From Frankia sp. (GTDB taxonomy: Bacteria; Actinomycetota; Actinomycetes; Frankiales; Frankiaceae): a DNA stretch of 6,299 nucleotides. This document shows, piece by piece, positions 1 to 5,054 of the stretch; positions within the stretch are counted from its first letter, which is position 1; every line of letters begins with the position of its first letter. Both the position numbers and the translations under genes were made by a program. The notes beneath the pieces are model-generated. The model was not told where the DNA came from. It did no database searches and saw nothing but the letters and a program-made list of their open reading frames with translations. The stretch spans positions 1 through 6,299 of the forward strand of contig JADGHD010000308.1 in assembly GCA_019689615.1 (NCBI GenBank), in the 5' to 3' direction.

Positions 1-59
1 ACCCCCCCCCCCCCCGCCCCCCCCCCCCCCCCCCGCGGGGGGGCGCGCCCCCCCGCACC
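1..59. repeat. Poly-C/poly-G low-complexity tract with perfect palindrome
   Basis: The first 59 bases are almost pure C and G. There is a run of 14 C (2-15) and a run of 18 C (17-34) split by a single G. These are followed by a G7 run (37-43) and a C7 run (48-54). Positions 35-56 form a perfect 22-bp palindrome built from the G7 and C7 arms around a short GC-alternating centre. In RNA this would be a very stable hairpin, so it could end an upstream transcript. It could equally be a sequencing or assembly artefact at a contig edge. No function can be assigned. Confidence 0.6.
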
Positions 60-233
60 GGGTCGGCCCAGGCCGTCGCCCAGGCCCGGCCGTGGCTGGC
101 CACCAGCCGGCGGCCCGCGGCGGCACCCCGGCAGCGACCCCGCGGCCGGCCCAGCCGGGCGCCGCGGGCGCGAACCCCGGGTGGCTCATGGGCTGTGCCC
201 GTCGGTCTCCGGCGCGAGAGGATCCTCCAGTGA
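3..233 (+). CDS. Possible 3' end of an upstream gene (partial, unidentified)
   Basis: The frame starting at position 3 has no stop until TGA at 231-233. That stop overlaps the GTG start of the following thiolase in a GTGA arrangement, a common form of translational coupling. From about position 60 the codons mostly end in G or C. The predicted C-terminus ends in VGLRRERILQ, after an Ala/Pro/Arg-rich stretch that looks like a linker. The first twenty or so codons fall in the poly-C/poly-G tract and cannot be trusted. The stretch is short, biased in composition and matches no family I recognise. In DNA this GC-rich an open frame of this size can arise by chance, and the thiolase frame is also open here. 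The main support is the overlap with the next start codon. Confidence 0.3.
   Translation, partial: PPPPRPPPPPPRGGAPPRTGSAQAVAQARPWLATSRRPAAAPRQRPRGRPSRAPRARTPGGSWAVPVGLRRERILQ
216..221 (+). promoter_or_regulatory. Ribosome binding site selecting the GTG start of thiolase 1
   Basis: GAGAGG lies 8 nt upstream of GTG at 230. It favours this start over the in-frame GTG at 92 and ATG at 188, neither of which has a comparable Shine-Dalgarno match. The protein that results begins directly with the thiolase N-terminal strand motif. Confidence 0.65.
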
Positions 234-1399
234 CGCAGGCAGTCATCGTCTCGACCGCACGCACCCCCATCGGGCGGGCCCGCAAGGGGTCGCTGGTCGG
301 CCTGGACGCGACGGCGCTCGCCAAGGTTGTCGTGCCAGCGGTGCTGGAGCGCTGCGGCATCCCGGCATCCGACCTCGACGACCTGGTGCTCGCCGAGGCG
401 TTCCAGGGCGGCGGGGACATCGCCCGCTACGTGGCCGCCGACCTCGGCCTGACCAACGTCCCCGGGGCCGCCACCAACCGGCACTGCGCCTCGGGCCTGA
501 CCGCCGTCGCCATCGCCGCCGGCAGCATCCGCGCCGGCATGGACTCGGTGGTCCTGGCCGGTGGCACCGAGAGCCTGACCAACATGGTCGGCTCGACCCG
601 CCCGGGCCCCGACGGCCAGCCCGGGGCCTGGATGTCGCCCAGCCACCCGGAGACGCCGGACGCGCCCGCCTGGGACATGTCGATCACCGTCGGTGAGAAC
701 ACCGCCCGGGAGCTGGGGCTGACCCGTACCGACGTCGACGAGTGGGCGGCCTACTCGCACGGCCAGGCGATCGCCTCGATCGACGGCGGCTACTTCACGG
801 AGCAGATCGTTCCGGTCGAGGTGCCCACCCCGGACGGCGGCACCCGGGTGTTCGACACCGACGAGCACCCGCGGCGCGGCGTCACCGTCGAGACCCTGGC
901 CGCGCTCAGGCCGCTGCACCCGGAGCTGGCGAACCCGACCGTGACGGCCGGCAACGCCGCCGGGCTCAACGACGCGGCCGCCGCGGTCATGATCACCAGC
1001 GACGGCTACGCCGCAGCGCACGGCCTGACCCCGCTGGCCACGATCCGGTCCTGGGCGAGCGTGGGCATCGAGCCGGCGCTGACCGGCCTCGGGCCGACCC
1101 TGGCCATCCCGAAGGCGCTCGACCGCGCCGGGCTGACCATCGCCGACATCGACCTGTTCGAGATCAACGAGGCGTTCTGCTCGGTGCCGGTGGCCGCGGT
1201 GCGCAAGCTCGGCCTGGACCCGACGAAGGTCAACGTCAACGGCAGCGGGGCCAGCCTCGGCCACCCGATCGCCGCGACCGGTGCCCGGATGGTCGTGACC
1301 ATGGTCCACGAGCTGCGCCGGCGCGGCGCGAGCCTGGGCGTCGTCTCGATGTGCGCCGGCGGCGGCATGGGCGCCGCCATGGTCATCGAGGCCGCCTGA
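230..1399 (+). CDS. Thiolase family protein (acetyl-CoA acetyltransferase-like), thiolase 1
   Basis: This 389-residue protein has the length and layout of a complete thiolase. Such enzymes cleave 3-oxoacyl-CoA with CoA, or condense two acyl-CoAs, in the cytoplasm. The N-terminus VTQAVIVSTARTPIGR is the usual first strand. The acyl-accepting cysteine is C86 in NRHCASG. The C-terminal half carries NEAF (313-316), H345 in the GHP motif and the second catalytic cysteine C375 in CAGGGMG. These four sites are spaced as in classical thiolases such as the Zoogloea enzyme. The substrate-loop motif, usually HMG-type, reads DMSITVGEN (about 149-157). This suggests a substrate other than plain acetoacetyl-CoA, perhaps a bulky or ring-bearing acyl-CoA as in steroid-degradation thiolases; that is inference. 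The start may overlap the stop of an upstream gene. A strong hairpin follows the stop, so it probably ends a transcript. Substrate is not determinable here. Confidence 0.95.
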   Translation: MTQAVIVSTARTPIGRARKGSLVGLDATALAKVVVPAVLERCGIPASDLDDLVLAEAFQGGGDIARYVAADLGLTNVPGAATNRHCASGLTAVAIAAGSIRAGMDSVVLAGGTESLTNMVGSTRPGPDGQPGAWMSPSHPETPDAPAWDMSITVGENTARELGLTRTDVDEWAAYSHGQAIASIDGGYFTEQIVPVEVPTPDGGTRVFDTDEHPRRGVTVETLAALRPLHPELANPTVTAGNAAGLNDAAAAVMITSDGYAAAHGLTPLATIRSWASVGIEPALTGLGPTLAIPKALDRAGLTIADIDLFEINEAFCSVPVAAVRKLGLDPTKVNVNGSGASLGHPIAATGARMVVTMVHELRRRGASLGVVSMCAGGGMGAAMVIEAA

Positions 1400-1410
1400 G
1401 CGCGTATGGT

Positions 1411-1439
1411 CCGCCGGGCCGGGGCTGCCGGCCCGGCGG
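1411..1439 (+). terminator. GC-rich hairpin after thiolase 1, probable terminator
   Basis: A perfect 12-bp stem (1411-1422 with 1428-1439) closes a 5-nt loop and begins 11 nt after the thiolase 1 stop. There is no T-tract, but actinobacterial hairpin terminators often lack one. The 197-nt gap before the next gene fits a transcript end here. It could instead be an mRNA-stabilising stem. Confidence 0.6.
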
Positions 1440-1507
1440 CCGGCGGGCGATCGCCCGTCCGCGGGCTGGCGGACCGGCGGGCTATCGCCTGTCCGCGGGT
1501 TGGCAGA
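1440..1507. repeat. Imperfect tandem duplication, two 34-nt units
   Basis: Units 1440-1473 and 1474-1507 directly abut and match at 30 of 34 positions; the differences are at unit positions 10, 17, 27 and 32. Unit 1 contains a perfect 14-bp palindrome at 1444-1457 centred on GATC (CGGGCGATCGCCCG). Two of the changes in unit 2 break that symmetry, so the palindrome is not conserved in the copy. The array starts directly at the 3' arm of the preceding hairpin. Origin and function are unknown: a local duplication, or a paired protein-binding site upstream of thiolase 2, are the obvious options. Confidence 0.8.
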
Positions 1508-1513
1508 GCTGAC

Positions 1514-1541
1514 GACGGTGGCCGTTCGCGCGCGTACCGTC
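1514..1541 (+). promoter_or_regulatory. Possible operator/promoter region upstream of thiolase 2
   Basis: GACGGT (1514-1519) and ACCGTC (1536-1541) form an inverted repeat with a 16-nt spacer, about 55 to 80 nt before the thiolase 2 start. TACCGT at 1535-1540 fits the loose TANNNT shape of an actinobacterial -10 element, but no convincing -35 lies at the right distance. The position is right for a promoter after the upstream hairpin. Six-base arms are weak evidence in DNA this GC-rich. Confidence 0.2.
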
Positions 1542-1586
1542 CGGCTCGGAAGCGATGGGCGGTGCGCGCGACCGCGGCCGACTGGT

Positions 1587-1591
1587 GGAGG
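1587..1591 (+). promoter_or_regulatory. Ribosome binding site selecting the ATG at 1597
   Basis: GGAGG lies 5 nt before ATG 1597 but only 2 nt before the adjacent in-frame ATG 1594, which is too close. Another in-frame ATG at 1555 would add 14 residues not typical of thiolases and has no good ribosome binding site. The start at 1597 is therefore preferred. Confidence 0.75.
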
Positions 1592-1596
1592 ACATG

Positions 1597-2808
1597 ATGC
1601 GTGACGCGGTGATCTGTAGTCCGGTGCGGACCCCGGTGGGCGGCTACGGCGGCTCGCTCCGGCCGCTGGCCGTCCAGCAGCTGGGCGCCGCCGTGCTGCG
1701 CGGGCTGGTCGAGCGGACCGGGCTGAACGCCGCGGACGTCGACGACGTGCTGTTCGGCTGCTGCTACCCGACCATGGACGCCCCGGCGCTCGGCCGGGTC
1801 GTCGCGCTCGACGCGGGGCTCGGCGTCGAGGTGCCCGGCCTGCAGATCGACCGCCGCTGCGGCTCCGGCGTGCAGGCCGTCGTCACCGCGGCGATGCAGG
1901 TGCAGACCGGGGTGTCCGACCTGGTCATCGCCGGCGGCGCGGAGAGCATGAGCAACGCCGCCTTCTTCACCCACGACGCCCGCTGGGGCGCCCGCGGCGG
2001 CGGGCTCACCCTGCACGACTCGCTCGCCCGCGGCCGGACCACCGCCGGCGGCATCAACTTCCCGGTGCCCGGCGGCATGATCGAGACCGCCGAGAACGTC
2101 CGGCGCGAGTACGGCGTCTCCCGGGCCGAGCAGGACGAGCTGGCGCTGCGCTCGCACCAGCGGGCCGTCGCCGCCCAGCAGGCCGGCAGGTTCGACGACG
2201 AGATCATCCCGGTGACCGTGCCAGGCAGGCGCGGGGACACCGTCGTCAGCGTCGACGAGCACCCGCGTCCGGACACCAGCCTGGAGGCGCTGGCCAGGCT
2301 CAAGCCGATCATGGCCAGGAGCGACCCCGAGGCGACCGTCACCGCCGGCAACGCCAGCGGGCAGAACGACGGCGCGGCGGCGTGCATCGTCACCCACCCG
2401 GCCGAGGCCGAGCGGCTGGGCCTTCGGCCGATGGCCCGGCTGGTGTCCTGGGCGGCCGCCGGGGTGCCGCCGCGGACGATGGGCATCGGCCCGGTCCCGG
2501 CCACCGCGAAGGCGCTGGAGCGCGCCGGGCTGAAGCTGTCCGACATGGACCTCATCGAGATCAACGAGGCCTTCGCCGCCCAGGTGCTCGGCTGCGCCCG
2601 GGAGTGGGGGCTGACCGAGGCCGACTGGGAGCGGGTCAACGTCAACGGCTCGGGCATCTCGCTGGGCCACCCGGTGGCGGCGACCGGCGGGCGGATCCTG
2701 GCGACCCTGCTGCACGAGATGCACCGCCGGGACGCCCGCTACGGCCTGGAGACGCTGTGCATCGGCGGCGGTCAGGGCATCGCCGCCATCTTCGAGAAGA
2801 TCGGCTGA
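1597..2808 (+). CDS. Thiolase family protein (acetyl-CoA acyltransferase-like), thiolase 2
   Basis: A complete 403-residue thiolase, slightly longer than its upstream paralogue. The N-terminus MRDAVICSPVRTPVGGYGG resembles acetyl-CoA acyltransferases of the FadA and 3-oxoadipyl-CoA thiolase type. The nucleophile is C88 in DRRCGSG. NEAF lies at 323-326, H358 is in SLGHP, and the second catalytic cysteine is C388 in CIGGGQG, so all active-site residues are present. The loop before the conserved AEN reads PGGMIETAEN (158-167) rather than an HMG-type motif, which marks a subfamily difference from thiolase 1. The C-terminal thirds of the two are clearly related but well diverged, so this is not a recent duplication. 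The likely role is thiolytic release of acetyl-CoA or propionyl-CoA, or the reverse condensation, in a degradation pathway. It probably has its own promoter in the preceding gap and may be cotranscribed with the SDR downstream, subject to the hairpin between them. Exact substrate is unknown. Confidence 0.95.
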   Translation: MRDAVICSPVRTPVGGYGGSLRPLAVQQLGAAVLRGLVERTGLNAADVDDVLFGCCYPTMDAPALGRVVALDAGLGVEVPGLQIDRRCGSGVQAVVTAAMQVQTGVSDLVIAGGAESMSNAAFFTHDARWGARGGGLTLHDSLARGRTTAGGINFPVPGGMIETAENVRREYGVSRAEQDELALRSHQRAVAAQQAGRFDDEIIPVTVPGRRGDTVVSVDEHPRPDTSLEALARLKPIMARSDPEATVTAGNASGQNDGAAACIVTHPAEAERLGLRPMARLVSWAAAGVPPRTMGIGPVPATAKALERAGLKLSDMDLIEINEAFAAQVLGCAREWGLTEADWERVNVNGSGISLGHPVAATGGRILATLLHEMHRRDARYGLETLCIGGGQGIAAIFEKIG

Positions 2809-2813
2809 CCGGA

Positions 2814-2857
2814 CCGGCGGCCACGCCTCGCCGGGCTGGCGGGGCGTGGCCTGCCGG
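2814..2857 (+). terminator. Long GC hairpin between thiolase 2 and the SDR gene
   Basis: A perfect 9-bp stem (2819-2827 with 2843-2851) continues inward through G·U and G-C pairs to a 3-nt loop. It continues outward by five more pairs (2814-2818 with 2853-2857) if one T at 2852 is bulged. It starts 5 nt after the thiolase 2 stop and has no T-tract. It ends 8 nt before the SDR ribosome binding site, so it may be a partial terminator or processing/stability element inside an operon rather than a full stop. Confidence 0.5.
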
Positions 2858-2865
2858 CACGGGAC

Positions 2866-2872
2866 AAGGAGG
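2866..2872 (+). promoter_or_regulatory. Ribosome binding site for the GTG start of the SDR
   Basis: AAGGAGG is a near-perfect Shine-Dalgarno sequence 5 nt before GTG 2878. It fixes a non-ATG start that begins just upstream of the first Rossmann strand. Confidence 0.8.
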
Positions 2873-2877
2873 CCCCG

Positions 2878-3687
2878 GTGGATCTGGGACTGGGTGGCGC
2901 GACCGTCGTCGTCAGCGGCGGCTCCAAGGGGATGGGGCGGGCCGCCGTCGAGTGCTTCGCCCGGGAGGGCGCCCGGGTCGCGGTGCTGGCCCGCGGCAAA
3001 CAGGCGCTCGACGAGACCGTGGCCAGGGCCCTGGAGCTGGGGGCGCCCGAGGCGTACGGCGTCGTCACCGACCTGACCGACAACGCGTCGGTCACCGCGG
3101 CGTTCGACGAGGTCTGCGGCGCGTGGAGCGCGCTGAACGTGCTGGTCAACGCCGCCGGCCCGGTCGACGTCGGGCTCAGGCCGTTCGAGCAGCTCGACGA
3201 CGACGAGTGGCAGGCCACCTTCGACATCGGCACGCTGTCGGCGGTGCGCACGGTGCGGGCCGCGCTGCCGCTGCTGCGGGCCGCCGAGTGGGCGCGCATC
3301 GTCAACGTCTCCGCGCACTCCACCCGGCGGCAGTCGCCGGGCCTGGTCGCCTACACCGCCTCCAAGGCCGCGCTGACCAGCCTGACCAAGAACCTCTCCC
3401 AGTCGCTCGCGCCGGACGGGATCCTGGTGAACACGGTGTCGCCTGGCTCGTTCCTGTCCGAGGGCATGAAGGGCTACCTGCGCGCGCTGCCGCCCGAGCG
3501 CGGGGTCGACCCGGAAAGCCTCACCGACGCGATGCGGGTGATCAAGGAGGACTTCGGCCACCCGGCGTTCCTGCCGCGCGCGGGCGACCCGTCCGAGATC
3601 GGCCCGGTCATCGCGTTCGTCGGCTCGAAGGCCAACTCCTACATGACCGGCGCCGACATCAACGTCGACGGCGGCAGCGACTTCTGA
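2878..3687 (+). CDS. SDR family NAD(P)-dependent oxidoreductase with atypical active site
   Basis: This 269-residue protein is a full-length short-chain dehydrogenase/reductase with one Rossmann domain. The cofactor loop is SGGSKGMG (13-20). R39 after the second strand, together with K17, suggests NADP(H). D65 is the usual adenine-contacting Asp, and NAAG is at 91-94. Y159 and K163 form the YxxxK pair (YTASK). The position 13 residues before Y159, normally the catalytic Ser, is A146 within NVSAHST; S145 and S148 flank it. The usual tetrad Asn in the helix after W111 appears to be G118. Residues 188-235 form the substrate-binding insert, and the C-terminus has the SDR-like DINVDGG strand. It probably oxidises a hydroxyacyl-CoA or alcohol, or reduces the ketone, next to the thiolase step; this is inferred from its neighbours. 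Non-classical chemistry, or Ser function taken over by a neighbour, is possible. Confidence 0.93.
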   Translation: MDLGLGGATVVVSGGSKGMGRAAVECFAREGARVAVLARGKQALDETVARALELGAPEAYGVVTDLTDNASVTAAFDEVCGAWSALNVLVNAAGPVDVGLRPFEQLDDDEWQATFDIGTLSAVRTVRAALPLLRAAEWARIVNVSAHSTRRQSPGLVAYTASKAALTSLTKNLSQSLAPDGILVNTVSPGSFLSEGMKGYLRALPPERGVDPESLTDAMRVIKEDFGHPAFLPRAGDPSEIGPVIAFVGSKANSYMTGADINVDGGSDF

Positions 3688-3747
3688 GAACCGTCCAGTC
3701 CCGTATCGCTGGCCCGCGCGGCCCTGCTTCCGGTACGTCCCTTGTGA

Positions 3748-3787
3748 CGGCGCTCACCGGTTGCCTCTCGGTGGCGGGTGAGCGCCG
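3748..3787 (+). terminator. 11-bp perfect hairpin between the SDR and sulfotransferase genes
   Basis: Positions 3748-3758 pair perfectly with 3777-3787 around an 18-nt loop. The hairpin is 60 nt past the SDR stop and ends only 6 nt before the ribosome binding site of the next gene. There is no T-tract. It could terminate SDR transcripts, or sit in the 5' leader of the sulfotransferase mRNA and affect its translation. The rest of the gap (3688-3747) shows no clear promoter. Confidence 0.45.
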
Positions 3788-3803
3788 CGGGACGGAGGGA
3801 GCG

Positions 3804-5054
3804 ATGGCCTGGTCTGGCGGGGCCCGCCCGGCATGGGTGCGGCACGCGATCGCCGGGGAGGGCGGCCCGCGCTACCACGCGGCGGCGCGGCCGCTGGTCC
3901 CCGCGGAGCTGATGGCCGAGGCGGAGCTGGTCACGGGCCTGTCCGACTGGGGCGGCGACGACCTGGCCCCCGCGCTCGACGTGCTGACCAGCGCGCTGGA
4001 GTCCGAGTCGCGGCTGCACCTCGTCGGCCGCTACCGGGCCCGCCACGACCTGCGCCACGCGCTGGAGAACCGGCTGCGGATGACCGCCTACGCCGCAGCC
4101 GACCCCGGGCTCGCGGCGGAGCGGGTCGAGCGCCCGGTCATCGTCACCGGCAGCCCGCGCGCCGGCACGTCGATCCTGCACGAGCTGCTGGCGCTGCTGC
4201 CGGGCCTGCGTGCCCCGCTGGCCTGGGAGTACTGGTGGCCGGCCCCGCCGTGCGAGCCGGGCAGCGCCGCCGAGGCGACCCGGGTCGCGCTGGCCGGCGA
4301 CGACGCCCGGTTCACCGCGGCGCTCGCCCCCCAGTTCGACGGGATGCACGAGCAGGGCGCGCTGGTGCCCCGCGAGGACCCGGCGGCCATGCTGCCGACG
4401 GCCCGCTCGGACATCCTCCACACCTACTACGCCGTGCCGAGCTACCAGGAGTGGCTGCGCGACAGCGGGATGCGGCCGGCGTACGAGTACCACAACCTGG
4501 TGCTGCGGACGCTGCAGCGGCGCTGGCCGCACCCGCGGCCGACCTGGGTCTGCAAGGCCCCCAGCCACGCCGCCCAGCTGGAGCTGCTGCTGGAGCTCTA
4601 CCCGGACGCGCGCATCGTCGTCTGCCACCGCGACCCGCTGGCGATGCTGAGCTCGGTCACCAGCCTGACCGCGACGCTGCGCTGGGCGCACTCGGACAGC
4701 GTCGACTTCGCCGCGCTCGCCCGGGAGAACGCCGACCAGTTCGGCCGCAACCTCGACACCGTCCTGGACCTGCGCCAGCGCGGGGTGCTGACCGACCGGC
4801 AGTGCGTGGACGTCCGGTTCCATGACTTCGTCGCCGACCAGGTCGGCACGATCCGCCGGATCGCCGGGCACTTCGGCCTGCCGTTCGACGACGACGTCGG
4901 CGCCCGGCTGCGCGACCACCTGCGCGCCAAGCCCCGGGGCCGCCACGGCGGGCACGACCACTCCCCGGACCGGCTCGGCCTGGACCTCGCCGCCCTGCGC
5001 CGCCGGTTCGCCGACTACCTGGACTACTTCGGAATCGAGGCGGAGGTCGGATGA
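3804..5054 (+). CDS. Sulfotransferase family protein (PAPS-dependent type)
   Basis: The predicted protein has 416 residues. The start is ATG 3804, with GGAGG (3794-3798) 5 nt upstream. After a predicted helical N-terminal region of about 110 residues comes the 5'-phosphosulfate loop: strand PVIVT, then GSPRAGTS (116-123), with R119 where many family members have Lys. KAPSH (251-255) and strand IVVCHRDP (271-278) follow. R276 and S284, eight residues apart, match the 3'-phosphate-binding Arg/Ser pair of sulfotransferases. Residues 336-364 (VRFHDFV to HFGLPFDDD) and the C-terminal GLDL...FADYLDYFG segment are typical of the Sulfotransfer_3-like bacterial group. The family moves sulfate from PAPS to hydroxyl groups of lipids, sterols or other small molecules. 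The acceptor here is unknown, and some relatives have no proven sulfotransferase activity. The gene overlaps the next by 4 nt, so the two are translationally coupled. No signal peptide or membrane segment is visible, so it is probably cytoplasmic. Confidence 0.88.
   Translation: MAWSGGARPAWVRHAIAGEGGPRYHAAARPLVPAELMAEAELVTGLSDWGGDDLAPALDVLTSALESESRLHLVGRYRARHDLRHALENRLRMTAYAAADPGLAAERVERPVIVTGSPRAGTSILHELLALLPGLRAPLAWEYWWPAPPCEPGSAAEATRVALAGDDARFTAALAPQFDGMHEQGALVPREDPAAMLPTARSDILHTYYAVPSYQEWLRDSGMRPAYEYHNLVLRTLQRRWPHPRPTWVCKAPSHAAQLELLLELYPDARIVVCHRDPLAMLSSVTSLTATLRWAHSDSVDFAALARENADQFGRNLDTVLDLRQRGVLTDRQCVDVRFHDFVADQVGTIRRIAGHFGLPFDDDVGARLRDHLRAKPRGRHGGHDHSPDRLGLDLAALRRRFADYLDYFGIEAEVG
5042..5046 (+). 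promoter_or_regulatory. Ribosome binding site inside the sulfotransferase 3' end
   Basis: GGAGG lies 4 nt before ATG 5051, inside the last codons of the sulfotransferase gene. With the ATGA stop/start overlap (5051-5054) it indicates coupled translation and fixes the start of the downstream gene. Confidence 0.75.

Noticed and set aside
92..229. N-terminal extension of thiolase 1 from GTG 92 or ATG 188
   Set aside because: The extra residues are Pro/Ala/Arg-rich and unlike any thiolase N-terminus. The GAGAGG site favours GTG 230.
1406..1597. Small open frame in the gap between the thiolases
   Set aside because: It runs through the hairpin and tandem repeat, has no ribosome binding site and gives a biased Arg/Ala/Gly translation.
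1006..3561. Very long open frame on the - strand (851 codons)
   Set aside because: It lies opposite two thiolases and the SDR, all with intact motifs. Its product is Arg/Gly/Ala/His/Gln-rich with no recognisable domain, which is the usual antisense shadow in DNA with few A/T.
2382..3803. Upstream extension of the sulfotransferase frame through the SDR region
   Set aside because: This part overlaps thiolase 2 and the SDR out of frame and is Arg/Gly/Ala-rich. A strong ribosome binding site and ATG at 3804 mark the real start.
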